64,000 bases of DNA from Huaxiibacter chinensis (GTDB lineage: Bacteria; Pseudomonadota; Gammaproteobacteria; Enterobacterales; Enterobacteriaceae): assembly GCF_022171985.1 (NCBI RefSeq), contig NZ_JAJVHF010000002.1, positions 372,001 to 436,000 of the forward strand. Direction: 5' to 3'. The position numbers and the translations under genes are program-made. Below the pieces are notes generated by a model. That model was not told the origin of the DNA and ran no database searches. It saw only the letters and a program-made list of their open reading frames with translations. How positions within the stretch are numbered: the stretch's first letter is position 1; every line of letters begins with the position of its first letter. Below, in pieces: positions 49,087-59,519 of the stretch.

Positions 49087-49989
49087 ATGTCTTATATCAA
49101 TTACAACCATCTGTACTATTTCTGGCATGTTTACAAAGAAGGCTCTGTTGTCGGTGCGGCGGAGGCGCTTTTTCTGACGCCGCAAACCATCACCGGGCAG
49201 ATAAAGGCGCTTGAAGAGCGACTTCAGGGCAAGCTTTTTAAGCGCAAAGGAAGAGGGATCGAGCCAACCGAATTGGGGGAACTGGTCTTTCGCTACGCGG
49301 ATAAAATGTTCACGCTCAGCCAGGAAATGCTGGATATCGTTAACTATCGCAAGGAATCGAACCTGCTCTTTGATGTGGGCGTGGCGGATGCACTGTCCAA
49401 ACGGTTGGTCAGCGGCGTGCTGGACGCGGCCGTGGTAGAAGATGAACAGATTCACCTGCGCTGCTTTGAATCCACGCACGAGATGCTTCTGGAGCAGCTC
49501 AGCCAGCACAAGCTGGATATGATTATTTCGGACTGCCCGATCGATTCCACGCAGCAGGAAGGGCTGTTCTCGGTGAAGATTGGCGAGTGCGGCGTCAGTT
49601 TCTGGTGTATCAATCCGCCACCGAAAAAACCGTTCCCGGCCTGTCTCGAAGAGCGTCGTTTACTGGTCCCGGGTCGTCGTTCCATGCTCGGACGCAAATT
49701 GCTGAACTGGTTTAACTCGCAGGGGCTGAAGGTGGAAATTCTGGGTGAGTTTGACGATGCAGCCCTGATGAAGGCCTTTGGCGAAGCTCACAACGCGATC
49801 TTCGTTGCGCCAACGCTCTACGCGCTCGATCTCTATACGGACGACAAGATAACGGAGATTGGACGGGTGGATAATGTGATGGAGGAGTATCACGCTATAT
49901 TTGCTGAACGAATGATTCAGCATCCGGCGGTGCAGCGTATCTGTCAACGCGATTACTCGGCTTTATTCACGCCGCCTGCGACACGTTAA
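49087..49989 (+). CDS. nhaR: NhaR, LysR-family activator
   Basis: 300 residues, one fewer than E. coli NhaR. The N-terminal helix-turn-helix ([20 protein letters not shown]) and LysR effector domain are intact. It activates nhaA in response to sodium, and in E. coli also pgaABCD and osmC. GGGAGAGAAGGC provides the ribosome site. It converges with rpsT at a shared terminator. Confidence 0.96.
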   Translation: MSYINYNHLYYFWHVYKEGSVVGAAEALFLTPQTITGQIKALEERLQGKLFKRKGRGIEPTELGELVFRYADKMFTLSQEMLDIVNYRKESNLLFDVGVADALSKRLVSGVLDAAVVEDEQIHLRCFESTHEMLLEQLSQHKLDMIISDCPIDSTQQEGLFSVKIGECGVSFWCINPPPKKPFPACLEERRLLVPGRRSMLGRKLLNWFNSQGLKVEILGEFDDAALMKAFGEAHNAIFVAPTLYALDLYTDDKITEIGRVDNVMEEYHAIFAERMIQHPAVQRICQRDYSALFTPPATR

Positions 49990-49995
49990 GGCCAT

Positions 49996-50023
49996 AAAAA
50001 AACCCGCGTTAAGCGGGTTCTTT
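49996..50023 (-). terminator. rpsT terminator (bidirectional with nhaR)
   Basis: AACCCGC (50001-50007) pairs with GCGGGTT (50013-50019) around GTTAA. On the minus strand a run of seven T follows, so it is chiefly the rpsT terminator; the plus strand has only CTTT. Confidence 0.88.
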
Positions 50024-50046
50024 AAACAAGCAACAACAAGTAGCGA

Positions 50047-50638
<592 letters not shown>

Positions 50639-51577
50639 ATGAAGCTGATACGCGGCATACATAATCTCAGTCACGCCCCGCACGGGTGCGTACTGACCAT
50701 TGGTAATTTCGACGGCGTGCATCGTGGGCATCAGGCGCTGTTGCAGGGACTGCGTAAAGAGGGCCAGGCCCGCGGGTTACCCGTGGTGGTCATGATCTTC
50801 GAGCCGCAGCCGCTGGAGTTGTTTGCGGGTGACAAAGCGCCAGCGCGCTTGACGCGTCTGCGCGATAAGCTGCGCTATCTGGCACAGAGCGGTGTGGACT
50901 ACGTGCTATGCGTGCGCTTTGACCGCCGTTTTGCCGCCTTGACCGCACAAAACTTTGTCGGCGATCTGCTGGTGAAACGCCTCGGGGTACAGTTTCTGGC
51001 CGTAGGCGATGATTTCCGCTTTGGTGCTGGTCGTCAGGGCGATTTCTTGTTATTACAGAAAGCAGGGCTGGAATACGGTTTTGATGTCACCAGCACCCTG
51101 ACCTTCTGCGAAGGCGGCGTTCGGGTCAGCAGCACGGCGGTACGCCAGGCGCTGGCCGACGATCGACTGGACGTGGCGGAGACCCTGCTAGGGCATCCGT
51201 TCTCCATTTCCGGCCGCGTGGTTCATGGCGACGCATTAGGTCGCACAATAGGTTTCCCGACGGCGAACGTACCGCTACGTCGTCAGGTGTCCCCGGTGAA
51301 AGGGGTTTATGCGGTAGAAGTAACCGGGCTGGGTGATAAACCTTTACCGGGGGTGGCTAACATCGGCACCCGTCCAACAGTGGCAGGCGTACGTCAGCAA
51401 CTCGAAGTGCATCTGCTGGACGTTGTAATGGACCTCTATGGTCGCCATATAGATGTAATCCTGCGTAAAAAGATACGCAATGAGCAGCGATTTGCTTCGC
51501 TTGATGAGCTGAAAGCGCAAATCGCCCGCGATGAGTTAACGGCCCGCGATTTTTTTGGGCTATCGAACCCGGCTTAA
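50639..51577 (+). CDS. ribF: Bifunctional riboflavin kinase / FAD synthetase
   Basis: 312 residues; E. coli RibF has 313. The N-terminal FMN adenylyltransferase (about 1-180) has GNFDGVHRGHQ. The C-terminal flavokinase (about 185-312) has GRTIGFPTANV and GVYAVEV. It makes FMN then FAD from riboflavin in the cytosol. ileS follows after 37 bases; this is the E. coli ribF-ileS-lspA-fkpB-ispH order. Confidence 0.97.
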   Translation: MKLIRGIHNLSHAPHGCVLTIGNFDGVHRGHQALLQGLRKEGQARGLPVVVMIFEPQPLELFAGDKAPARLTRLRDKLRYLAQSGVDYVLCVRFDRRFAALTAQNFVGDLLVKRLGVQFLAVGDDFRFGAGRQGDFLLLQKAGLEYGFDVTSTLTFCEGGVRVSSTAVRQALADDRLDVAETLLGHPFSISGRVVHGDALGRTIGFPTANVPLRRQVSPVKGVYAVEVTGLGDKPLPGVANIGTRPTVAGVRQQLEVHLLDVVMDLYGRHIDVILRKKIRNEQRFASLDELKAQIARDELTARDFFGLSNPA

Positions 51578-51614
51578 CGCCTGAACGAGTTTTAAATACG
51601 GAACCGAGAATCTG

Positions 51615-54431
51615 ATGAGTGACTATAAATCGACCCTGAATTTGCCGGAAACAGGGTTCCCGATGCGCGGCGATCTCGCCAAGCGTGAACCGGGAATGCT
51701 GGCGCGTTGGACCGATGATGACCTGTACGGCATCATTCGTGCAGCTAAAAAAGGCAAAAAAACCTTCATTCTGCATGATGGCCCTCCATATGCGAATGGC
51801 AGCATTCATATTGGTCACTCTGTAAACAAGATTCTGAAAGACATTATCGTGAAGTCCAAAGGACTCGCGGGCTTCGACTCGCCGTATGTACCGGGTTGGG
51901 ACTGTCACGGTCTGCCGATCGAGCTGAAGGTAGAGCAGGAATACGGTAAGCCGGGTGAAAAATTCACCGCGGCTGAATTCCGCGCCAAATGCCGTGAATA
52001 CGCAGCCGCGCAGGTTGACGGCCAGCGTAAAGATTTTATCCGCCTGGGCGTGCTGGGCGACTGGTCTCGTCCTTACCTGACCATGGATTTCAAAACAGAA
52101 GCGAACATCATCCGCGCTCTGGGCAAAATCATTGGCAACGGCCACCTGCACAAAGGCGCGAAGCCGGTGCACTGGTGCGTTGACTGCCGTTCTGCGCTGG
52201 CAGAAGCGGAAGTGGAGTATTACGACAAAACCTCTCCGTCTATCGACGTGGCGTTTCATGCCGTCGATCAGGATGCGGTGAAAGCTAAATTTGGCGTGTC
52301 GTCGGTAAACGGCCCAGTCTCGCTGGTTATCTGGACCACGACTCCGTGGACGCTGCCTGCTAACCGCGCGATCTCGCTCTCGGCTGATTTTGAATACGCG
52401 CTGGTGCAGATTGACGGTCAGGCGGTGATCCTGGCAAAAGATCTGGTGGAAAGCGTCCTGAAACGTGCCCACATTGATAACTTCACCGTGCTGGGCACCG
52501 TGAACGGCGCTGAGCTTGAGCTGATGCGCTTCAAACATCCGTTCCTTGATTTCGATGTGCCGGCGATTCTGGGCGATCACGTGACTCTGGAAGCCGGTAC
52601 CGGTGCGGTTCATACCGCCGGTGGCCACGGCCCTGACGACTACAACATCAGCCTGAAATACGGTCTGGAAATCGCTAACCCGGTTGGTCCTGACGGCGCT
52701 TATCTGCCTGGCACCTACCCGGCGCTGGACGGGATCAACGTCTTCAAGGCCAACGACATCATTGTCGACATTCTGCGCACCCGCGGCGCGCTGCTGCACG
52801 TAGAAAAAATGCAGCACAGCTATCCGTGCTGCTGGCGTCACAAAACGCCGATCATCTTCCGTGCCACCCCGCAGTGGTTCATCAGCATGGATCAGAAAGG
52901 CCTGCGCGCGCAGTCTCTGAAAGAGATCAAAGGCGTGCAGTGGATCCCGGACTGGGGCCAGGCGCGTATCGAATCCATGGTGGCGAATCGTCCTGACTGG
53001 TGTATCTCCCGTCAGCGTACCTGGGGCGTGCCGATGTCTCTGTTTGTGCATAAAGAGACGCAGGAACTGCACCCGAACACGCTGGAGCTGATGGAAGAAG
53101 TGGCGAAGCGCGTTGAAGTCGACGGCATCCAGGCATGGTGGGATCTCGATTCCCGCGACATCCTGGGCGCGGACGCGGACAGTTACGAGAAAGTGCCGGA
53201 TACCCTGGACGTGTGGTTCGACTCCGGTTCAACGCACTCCTCCGTTGTAGACGTGCGTCCGGAATTCGCGGGCCACGCGGCTGATATGTATCTGGAAGGT
53301 TCAGACCAACACCGCGGCTGGTTTATGTCATCTCTGATGATCTCGACCGCCATGAAAGGTAAAGCACCGTACCGCCAGGTGCTGACCCACGGTTTCACCG
53401 TGGATGGTCAGGGCCGTAAGATGTCCAAATCAATCGGCAACACCGTTTCTCCGCAGGATGTGATGAACAAACTGGGCGCGGATATTCTGCGTCTGTGGGT
53501 CGCGTCTACCGACTACACCGGCGAAATGGCGGTGTCTGACGAGATCCTGAAACGCGCTGCCGACAGCTATCGTCGTATCCGTAATACCGCGCGCTTCCTG
53601 CTGGCGAACCTGAACGGGTTCGATCCGGTAAACGATATGGTGAAACCGGAAGAGATGGTGGTGCTGGATCGCTGGGCGGTAGGCTGCGCGCAAGCGGCAC
53701 AGGACGATATCCTGAAAGCGTATGAATCTTACGACTTCCACGAAGTGGTGCAGCGCCTGATGCGCTTCTGCTCCATCGAGATGGGCTCGTTCTACCTCGA
53801 CATCATCAAAGACCGTCAGTACACCGCGAAAGCGGACAGCGTGGCGCGTCGTAGCTGCCAGACCGCGCTGTACCACATTGCAGAAGCGCTGGTTCGCTGG
53901 ATGGCTCCGATCATGTCCTTCACCGCCGATGAAATCTGGGGTTACCTGCCAGGTGAACGCGAGCAGTATGTCTTTACGGGTGAATGGTACGAAGGTCTGT
54001 TTGGTCTTGCGGATACCGAAGCCATGAACGATACCTTCTGGGATGACCTGCTGAAAGTGCGTGGGGAAGTGAACAAAGTTATCGAGCAGGCGCGTGCTGA
54101 CAAGAAAGTCGGTGGTTCGCTGGAAGCGGCAGTGACGCTGTACGCAGAACCCGAACTGGCGGCAAAACTGACGGCGCTGGGCGATGAATTACGATTTGTC
54201 CTGTTGACCTCGGGTGCTCAGGTTGCCGATTATGCACAGGCCTCCGCTGACGCTCAGCAGAGCGAACTGCTCAAAGGGCTGAAGGTGGCGTTGAGCAAAG
54301 CCGACGGTGAGAAATGCCCGCGCTGCTGGCATTACACCACCGATATCGGTCAGGTGGCGGAACATGCAGATATCTGTGGACGCTGTGTCAGTAACATCGC
54401 CGGTGATGGCGAAAAACGTAAGTTTGCCTGA
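51615..54431 (+). CDS. ileS: Isoleucyl-tRNA synthetase
   Basis: 938 residues, equal to E. coli IleS. It is a class I synthetase: GSIHIGH is the HIGH motif near residue 60 and KMSKSIGN the KMSKS motif near 602. The CP1 editing domain includes [14 protein letters not shown] and [15 protein letters not shown]. The C-terminal zinc finger (CPRCWHYT...CGRC) is intact. It charges tRNA-Ile and edits valine. Its TGA overlaps the lspA ATG by one base. Confidence 0.98.
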   Translation: MSDYKSTLNLPETGFPMRGDLAKREPGMLARWTDDDLYGIIRAAKKGKKTFILHDGPPYANGSIHIGHSVNKILKDIIVKSKGLAGFDSPYVPGWDCHGLPIELKVEQEYGKPGEKFTAAEFRAKCREYAAAQVDGQRKDFIRLGVLGDWSRPYLTMDFKTEANIIRALGKIIGNGHLHKGAKPVHWCVDCRSALAEAEVEYYDKTSPSIDVAFHAVDQDAVKAKFGVSSVNGPVSLVIWTTTPWTLPANRAISLSADFEYALVQIDGQAVILAKDLVESVLKRAHIDNFTVLGTVNGAELELMRFKHPFLDFDVPAILGDHVTLEAGTGAVHTAGGHGPDDYNISLKYGLEIANPVGPDGAYLPGTYPALDGINVFKANDIIVDILRTRGALLHVEKMQHSYPCCWRHKTPIIFRATPQWFISMDQKGLRAQSLKEIKGVQWIPDWGQARIESMVANRPDWCISRQRTWGVPMSLFVHKETQELHPNTLELMEEVAKRVEVDGIQAWWDLDSRDILGADADSYEKVPDTLDVWFDSGSTHSSVVDVRPEFAGHAADMYLEGSDQHRGWFMSSLMISTAMKGKAPYRQVLTHGFTVDGQGRKMSKSIGNTVSPQDVMNKLGADILRLWVASTDYTGEMAVSDEILKRAADSYRRIRNTARFLLANLNGFDPVNDMVKPEEMVVLDRWAVGCAQAAQDDILKAYESYDFHEVVQRLMRFCSIEMGSFYLDIIKDRQYTAKADSVARRSCQTALYHIAEALVRWMAPIMSFTADEIWGYLPGEREQYVFTGEWYEGLFGLADTEAMNDTFWDDLLKVRGEVNKVIEQARADKKVGGSLEAAVTLYAEPELAAKLTALGDELRFVLLTSGAQVADYAQASADAQQSELLKGLKVALSKADGEKCPRCWHYTTDIGQVAEHADICGRCVSNIAGDGEKRKFA

Positions 54432-54931
54432 TGACTAAATCGTTCAGTTCAACAGGACTGCGCTGGCTGTGGCTGGTGGTGGTCGTGCTGATTATCGATT
54501 TGGGCAGTAAATTCCTGATCCTCCAGAACTTTGCTCTGGGGGAGACGGTTTCGCTGTTCCCGTCGCTTAATCTGCATTATGCGCGCAACTATGGCGCCGC
54601 GTTTAGCTTCCTCGCCGACAGCGGCGGCTGGCAGCGTTGGTTCTTTGCCGGTATCGCACTGGGTATCTGCGTGGTGCTAACGGTGCTGATGTATCGCTCG
54701 AAAGCGACGCAGAAGCTGAATAACATCGCTTACGCGCTGATCATTGGCGGTGCGCTGGGCAATCTGTTCGATCGTCTGTGGCACGGCTTTGTGGTCGATA
54801 TGATCGACTTCTACGTCGGCGACTGGCATTTCGCCACCTTTAACCTGGCCGACAGCGCAATCTGTGTGGGTGCCGCGTTAATCGTGCTGGAAGGCTTCCT
54901 GCCGAAACCGGCGGCGAAAGAGCAGGCGTAA
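54431..54931 (+). CDS. lspA: Lipoprotein signal peptidase
   Basis: 166 residues; E. coli LspA has 164. It is an inner membrane aspartyl protease that removes signal peptides from diacylated prolipoproteins. There are four membrane segments. The catalytic aspartates are in [18 protein letters not shown] and FNLADSAI, and NYGAAFSF is also conserved. It overlaps ileS by one base, and fkpB follows after about 60 bases. Confidence 0.97.
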   Translation: MTKSFSSTGLRWLWLVVVVLIIDLGSKFLILQNFALGETVSLFPSLNLHYARNYGAAFSFLADSGGWQRWFFAGIALGICVVLTVLMYRSKATQKLNNIAYALIIGGALGNLFDRLWHGFVVDMIDFYVGDWHFATFNLADSAICVGAALIVLEGFLPKPAAKEQA

Positions 54932-54993
54932 TTATCCCTGACCGGCGGCGCTGCACGCGCGGCGTCACCGGGCAAAACAAGCGAGCAATAGGC

Positions 54994-55464
54994 ATGTCGA
55001 AATCCATACAGAGTAATAGTGCGGTTCTGGTTCACTTCACGCTGAAGCTGGACGATGGTTCAACGGCTGAATCCACGCGCAATAATGGCAAACCTGCACT
55101 GTTTCGCCTGGGCGACACCTCGCTGTCCGAAGGTCTCGAGCAACAACTGCTTGGCCTGAAAGAGGGTGAGAAAAAAGCGTTCTCGCTGGAGCCTGATGCG
55201 GCGTTTGGCGTGCCAAGCCCGGATCTGGTGCAGTACTTCTCGCGTCGTGAATTTATGGATGCGGGCGAGCCGGAGATCGGCGCAATTATGCTCTTTACCG
55301 CAATGGATGGCAGCGAAATGCCTGGCGTGATCCGCGAAGTCAACGGCGATTCCATCACCGTTGACTTCAACCATCCCCTTGCCGGGCGTACCGTCCATTT
55401 TGATGTTGAAGTGCTGGAGATCGATCCGGCGCTGGAGGATGTAAATGCAGATCCTGTTGGCTAA
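54994..55464 (+). CDS. fkpB: FKBP-type peptidyl-prolyl isomerase FkpB (SlpA)
   Basis: 156 residues; E. coli FkpB has 149. It is an FKBP domain with an inserted IF chaperone domain, of the SlyD-like class: [36 protein letters not shown] and [16 protein letters not shown] segments are visible. It binds the 30S subunit in E. coli. The frame runs seven codons past the usual end and overlaps ispH by 20 bases, so the last residues (DVNADPVG) are lineage-specific. Confidence 0.95.
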   Translation: MSKSIQSNSAVLVHFTLKLDDGSTAESTRNNGKPALFRLGDTSLSEGLEQQLLGLKEGEKKAFSLEPDAAFGVPSPDLVQYFSRREFMDAGEPEIGAIMLFTAMDGSEMPGVIREVNGDSITVDFNHPLAGRTVHFDVEVLEIDPALEDVNADPVG

Positions 55465-56395
55465 CCCGCGCGGTTTTTGTGCCGGAGTAGACCGCGCTAT
55501 CAGCATTGTTGAAAACGCGCTGGAGCTTTACGGCGCGCCAATTTACGTCCGCCATGAAGTGGTGCATAACCGCTATGTGGTGGAAAGTCTGCGCGAGCGC
55601 GGCGCGATTTTTATTGAGCAGATTGATGAAGTGCCGGACGGTGCGATCCTGATCTTCTCGGCGCACGGCGTGTCTCAGGCGGTACGTAACGAAGCCAAAA
55701 GCCGCGATCTGACCGTTTTCGATGCGACCTGCCCGTTAGTGACCAAGGTCCATATGGAGGTCGCTCGCGCCAGCCGTCGGGGTGAAGAGTCCATTTTGAT
55801 TGGCCACGCGGGCCATCCGGAAGTGGAAGGCACCATGGGTCAGTACAGTAACCCTAAAGGGGGCATGTACCTGGTCGAATCGCCGGAAGATGTGCTTACG
55901 CTCAACGTGAAAAACGAGGCAAAACTGTCGTTCATGACGCAGACCACGCTCTCCGTGGATGACACGTCTGACGTTATTGACGCCCTGCGCCAGCGCTTCC
56001 CTAAAATCGTCGGCCCGCGTAAGGACGACATCTGCTACGCCACCACTAACCGTCAGGAAGCGGTACGTGCGCTGGCTGAACAGGCAGATGTGGTGCTGGT
56101 GGTGGGCTCCAGAAACTCCTCTAACTCCAATCGCCTGGCCGAACTGGCGCAGCGGATGGGGAAAACGGCGTTCCTGATTGATGATGCGGGTGACATTCAG
56201 GAATCGTGGGTGAAAAATGCCTCCTGTGTCGGCGTTACGGCTGGCGCTTCTGCGCCTGATATTCTGGTGCAAAACGTCATTGCTCGCCTCCAGGAACTGG
56301 GCGGCGGCGAAGCCGTTCCACTGGAAGGCCGCGAAGAGAACATCGTCTTTGAAGTCCCGAAAGAGCTGCGTATCGACGCCCGCGAAGTGCAATAA
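55445..56395 (+). CDS. ispH: 4-hydroxy-3-methylbut-2-enyl diphosphate reductase
   Basis: 316 residues, equal to E. coli IspH. It is the last enzyme of the MEP isoprenoid pathway, producing IPP and DMAPP with a [4Fe-4S] cluster. The three cluster cysteines are in [12 protein letters not shown] (Cys12), [11 protein letters not shown] (near 96) and [12 protein letters not shown] (near 197 in the family numbering). The ATG lies inside the 3' end of fkpB, with CTGGAGGATG as ribosome site. A strong terminator follows and marks the edge of the sugar island. Confidence 0.96.
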   Translation: MQILLANPRGFCAGVDRAISIVENALELYGAPIYVRHEVVHNRYVVESLRERGAIFIEQIDEVPDGAILIFSAHGVSQAVRNEAKSRDLTVFDATCPLVTKVHMEVARASRRGEESILIGHAGHPEVEGTMGQYSNPKGGMYLVESPEDVLTLNVKNEAKLSFMTQTTLSVDDTSDVIDALRQRFPKIVGPRKDDICYATTNRQEAVRALAEQADVVLVVGSRNSSNSNRLAELAQRMGKTAFLIDDAGDIQESWVKNASCVGVTAGASAPDILVQNVIARLQELGGGEAVPLEGREENIVFEVPKELRIDAREVQ

Positions 56396-56410
56396 CCGTC
56401 TCCTCTTCAT

Positions 56411-56447
56411 AAAATGCCAGACACGCAAGTGCCTGGCATTTTTTTTG
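56411..56447 (+). terminator. ispH operon terminator
   Basis: AAAATGCCAG pairs with CTGGCATTTT, with an inner CAC/GTG pairing around GCAA, followed by a T-run to 56446. A canonical rho-independent terminator. Confidence 0.92.
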
Positions 56448-56490
56448 GTTACCTGTGATTAACCCGACAATCCTTCGCATCTCCCTCTTA

Positions 56491-56507
56491 GGTTAATCGT
56501 TTAATCT
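56491..56507 (+). promoter_or_regulatory. Operator palindrome before the cupin genes
   Basis: GGTTAATCGTTTAATCT lies 41 bases before the first cupin gene. Read in the direction of transcription it matches the site at 62223-62239 at 16 of 17 bases. The central CG and TTAA arms resemble LacI/GalR-family operators. A CRP-like TGTGA-N6-CGACA lies at 56454-56469. The regulator is not in the window. Confidence 0.7.
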
Positions 56508-56548
56508 GATAGGCTTTTCCTGTTGTTCTCCTCGGGCTGGAGACGAAC

Positions 56549-57103
56549 ATGAATGCTGACATCATTATGCCGCCACAGGTGGCATGGGCGACCGGCAGGC
56601 TTACCGGTGAACCCGTTATCGCCAAAACCACACGTATGCGTGACTTGTGCGGGGTCTTTGCCGATGCCGACGCGTGGCAGCGGCACGATCCTCAGCAGGT
56701 GATTTATACCGTTGAGATGCTTGATACGCCTACTCCGGAAGGCGCGCTCTTCGTTGGCGTAACGCGTCTGCGGGCGGGAACGTCTGGCGGCGAGTTTTAC
56801 CTTACGCGGGGCCATTTTCACCAGCGTCGTGAGCAGGGGGAGGTCTATTTTGGGCTGAGCGGCAACGGCCTGTTGCTGCTGCAAAACGCGCAGGGTGAGG
56901 CGAGGCTGGAGTCGGTATGTGCCGGTTCCGTGCATATTATTCCCGGCCATACGGCGCACCGGCTTATCAATACGGGTGACGTGCCGCTCTGTGCGCTGGC
57001 GGTCTGGCCAACCGTTGCGGGGCACGATTATGCCGCGCTGGCGGGCGGTTTTGCGGTTCGGGTATTCGCGTCAGAAAACGGATATGAGGTGTGCCATGCC
57101 TGA
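56549..57103 (+). CDS. Cupin-type glucose-6-phosphate isomerase-like protein (first copy)
   Basis: 184 residues, the size of archaeal-type cupin phosphoglucose isomerases. GHFHQRREQGEVYFGLSGNG supplies His89, His91 and Glu98, and PGHTAHR supplies His137, the four metal ligands of that family. The likely reaction is interconversion of glucose 6-phosphate and fructose 6-phosphate, or a similar aldose-ketose phosphate pair. CTGGAG precedes the ATG. It overlaps the second copy by eight bases and shares an operator with the PTS operon. The exact substrate is unproven. Confidence 0.85.
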   Translation: MNADIIMPPQVAWATGRLTGEPVIAKTTRMRDLCGVFADADAWQRHDPQQVIYTVEMLDTPTPEGALFVGVTRLRAGTSGGEFYLTRGHFHQRREQGEVYFGLSGNGLLLLQNAQGEARLESVCAGSVHIIPGHTAHRLINTGDVPLCALAVWPTVAGHDYAALAGGFAVRVFASENGYEVCHA

Positions 57104-57866
57104 TTATGGACTGGATATGACTATTACTCACCGACCGCTGGGTTTTTGTTACGGCGGCGAGGTGACAGGGCCGATGCCGGAGATCCGCACGCTGGATCAG
57201 ATTCGTGCCTCGCTGCGCGATCCCAATTGCGAAGGACCGGAGCAGGTTTACGCGATTGCCATGGACGTGGCGAGAATGCCCGATCGCCCGGAGCTGGAAA
57301 AACGCATGCTGTTGTTCGGAGTGGTGACCTATGCCGCCGGAACGCTCGGCAATGAGCCGGTACGTAGCCAGGGGCACGTGCATCGCATCAGCCAGCACAG
57401 CGGCTGGTCGCCACCGGAACTCTATGAAATCTGGCAGGGCAACGCGATCGTCTATATGCAGGAGTTCGTCGATGACGATCCGGGGCGCTGCTTTGCGGTG
57501 CTTGCCGGCCCGGGGGAGAAAGTGTTGGTCCCGCCTGGATGGGGTCACGCGACCATCTCCGCATCGCCTGACGAACCGCTCACGTTTGGTGCCTGGTGCG
57601 ATCGGGAATATGGTTTTGAGTATGACGCGGTGCGCGCGCGTAAAGGGCTGGCCTGGTATCCGCTGGTGCAGGGGAAGCATATTGTCTGGCAGCATAACAA
57701 TCACTATCAGCCGGGGCGATTACAGGTTATCACCCCGCGCCGCTACAGTGAGTTTGGCATTACGGATGCACCCGCCTACCAGCAATTTATTGAGGACCCT
57801 GACCGGCTGCAATTTATATCGCGGCCGGACAGAGTGGCGGCGTTATGGCTTAACTTCCATCCTTAA
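57096..57866 (+). CDS. Cupin-type glucose-6-phosphate isomerase-like protein (second copy)
   Basis: 256 residues from the ATG at 57096. The frame is open further upstream, but this start lies in the last codons of the first copy (ATGCCTGA) and begins MPDYGLDMTITHRPLGF. Cupin ligands are visible: SQGHVHR (His94, His96), PPELYEIWQG (Glu108) and PPGWGHATIS (His151). The spacing from HxH to Glu is longer than in the first copy, and there is a C-terminal extension of about 60 residues. It is a diverged paralogue, perhaps with another sugar phosphate as substrate. Confidence 0.82.
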   Translation: MPDYGLDMTITHRPLGFCYGGEVTGPMPEIRTLDQIRASLRDPNCEGPEQVYAIAMDVARMPDRPELEKRMLLFGVVTYAAGTLGNEPVRSQGHVHRISQHSGWSPPELYEIWQGNAIVYMQEFVDDDPGRCFAVLAGPGEKVLVPPGWGHATISASPDEPLTFGAWCDREYGFEYDAVRARKGLAWYPLVQGKHIVWQHNNHYQPGRLQVITPRRYSEFGITDAPAYQQFIEDPDRLQFISRPDRVAALWLNFHP

Positions 57867-57870
57867 CCTT

Positions 57871-57888
57871 CCGGGGCCGCGGCCCCGG
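57871..57888. terminator. 18-bp perfect GC palindrome between convergent transcripts
   Basis: CCGGGGCCGCGGCCCCGG is a perfect palindrome just after the second cupin gene stop and just before the EIID stop. It has no T-run on either side, but it is well placed to block read-through in both directions. Confidence 0.6.
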
Positions 57889-57893
57889 GCAGG

Positions 57894-58712
57894 TTACCCG
57901 GCAAATAAACCAGATGCCACGCCAAGCGCGGCGAGCACCAGCAACAGCACCATCGCTTTCACCGGCGAGACGCCGCGTTTTGCCATCAGATACCAGGTCC
58001 CGAGCACCACTAACAGCGGTAAGAGCTGGGGGAAAATGCCGTCTAGCATCTGCTGGACATGAATGTTCACGCCCTCTTTGGTGATAAATTCCAGACCGGT
58101 CCCGAGCTTCACGTAGCTTGCCGCCACGCCGCCCATCACAAACACGCCCAGAAGGGACAACGCTTCTCGTAACCGTGTCGATTTGCTGCTCACCAGCATC
58201 TCCACGGAACCCGATCCCATCTGATAGCCCTTCAGGAACAAAAACCACGATCCCGGAATGATAATCGCCAGCCAGGCAACGGTGTAAAACAGCGGGCCAA
58301 TTAAACTGCCACCCGCCGCCAGCGCCATGCCGATACTGAGTAAAATGGGGATCAGCATACCGGGGATCATGGAGTCGCCGATCCCGGCGATCGGTCCCAT
58401 CAGCCCCACCTTCAGGGTGTTAATGGTTTCGCCGTCGATGGGCTCTCCGTTGGCTTTTTTCTCCTCCAGTCCCAGCGCCATGCCGTTCACAATCGCCCCG
58501 ATTTGTGGCTCGGTGTTATAGAACGACGCGTGGCGGCGCAGCATCTCTTTGCGCTGGGTGGCATCGGGGTAGAGTTTTTTGGCAACGGGCAGCATGCTCA
58601 GGCAAAAGCCAAACGACTGAAGTCGCTCGAAGCTCATCGACGACAGGTTATGCATCATCCAGGCGCGCCAGCAGCGGCGCAGATCGTTGCGGGTCAGTTT
58701 ACGCGCTTCCAT
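57894..58712 (-). CDS. PTS mannose-family transporter, EIID component
   Basis: 272 residues. The EIID signature is visible near the N-terminus (MSFERLQSFGFCLSMLPVAKKLYPD) and in LKVGLMGPIAGIGDSMIPG. Hydrophobic segments lie in the second half, and the protein ends in a membrane anchor (VLLLVLAALGVASGLF). EIID pairs with EIIC to form the sugar channel. Its ATG overlaps the EIIC stop by one base. It is the last gene of the operon and converges on the cupin genes. Confidence 0.9.
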   Translation of the reverse strand: MEARKLTRNDLRRCWRAWMMHNLSSMSFERLQSFGFCLSMLPVAKKLYPDATQRKEMLRRHASFYNTEPQIGAIVNGMALGLEEKKANGEPIDGETINTLKVGLMGPIAGIGDSMIPGMLIPILLSIGMALAAGGSLIGPLFYTVAWLAIIIPGSWFLFLKGYQMGSGSVEMLVSSKSTRLREALSLLGVFVMGGVAASYVKLGTGLEFITKEGVNIHVQQMLDGIFPQLLPLLVVLGTWYLMAKRGVSPVKAMVLLLVLAALGVASGLFAG

Positions 58713-59509
58713 CAGAACTCGTCCTCATCGTCGTCGACCGGCTTCGCGGCCACGGTTTGCGGCGCTTCCGGTTTATAGGTGTAGTGAATTAGCGCCAGCA
58801 GAGCGCCGACGATCACCAGGGCAACCATGTTCAGCTTCAGGAAAACGATGCAGATGAAGCCGACAAGAAAGTAAATCAGCATGGTGTAGCTTTTGATGAT
58901 CTGCTTGAGCAGGATGGCAATCCCCACCGCCGGAAGGATCCCGCCCAGCACGTTCATGGTCGACAGCACGACCCTGGGCAGGCTGTCCATAAAGCCGCTG
59001 ATGTACTGCGCGCCAAAGTAGACGGCGATAAAGGTCGGGACGAAGCGTAAGACAAAGTTCATTGCCTGCGGCCAGATGGCGCTGTTCAGATAGAGCCCGC
59101 GTTCGTCGTCCTGCTCCAGCGCCACGTCGGCACGGTGATTCCAGAAGGAGTTCAGCACCATCATGGCGTTGAACAGCAGCGTGCCGGCGATACCAATCGT
59201 GGCGGCCAGCGCGACGGCAACCTCAGGCCCTTTGCCGGAGAGAATGCCCAGCGCTATCGCCGGATAGGCGACAAAGTTAAGATCGGCAGGCATCGAGCCG
59301 CCGGGTGTGACCATGGCGATGTAAACCGCCTGTACCGCGACGCCAATCATGATCCCTGTTTTGAGATCGCCCAGAATCAACCCAACCAGCATGCCGGAGA
59401 CCAGCGGGCGGCTGATCAGATACCAGCCGCCGGTCAGCCCGAGCAGCCACGGGCTGCTTAGCGCCCCCAGATAGCAGAGCAGGCCAATTAATGCAGCTTC
59501 AATAATCAT
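58712..59509 (-). CDS. PTS mannose/sorbose-family transporter, EIIC component
   Basis: 265 residues, the EIIC length for this family, with seven to eight hydrophobic segments. The conserved GLILGDLKTGIMIGVAVQAVYI and TPGGSMPADLNFVAYPAIALGI regions are typical of ManY/SorA/AgaW-type proteins. It ends with an acidic tail (DDDEDEF). It forms the membrane channel with EIID and takes phosphate for the sugar from EIIB. It starts 10 bases after EIIB. Confidence 0.92.
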   Translation of the reverse strand: MIIEAALIGLLCYLGALSSPWLLGLTGGWYLISRPLVSGMLVGLILGDLKTGIMIGVAVQAVYIAMVTPGGSMPADLNFVAYPAIALGILSGKGPEVAVALAATIGIAGTLLFNAMMVLNSFWNHRADVALEQDDERGLYLNSAIWPQAMNFVLRFVPTFIAVYFGAQYISGFMDSLPRVVLSTMNVLGGILPAVGIAILLKQIIKSYTMLIYFLVGFICIVFLKLNMVALVIVGALLALIHYTYKPEAPQTVAAKPVDDDEDEF

Positions 59510-59519
59510 GGTCTGCTCC

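Noticed and set aside
51357..53072. 571-codon minus-strand frame opposite ribF and ileS
   Set aside because: It is antisense to ileS with shadow composition (rich in Arg, His, Gln) and no domain; not a gene.
56895..57095. Upstream start for the second cupin gene
   Set aside because: It would overlap the first cupin gene out of frame by 200 bases; the ATG at 57096 overlaps it by only eight bases and suits translational coupling.
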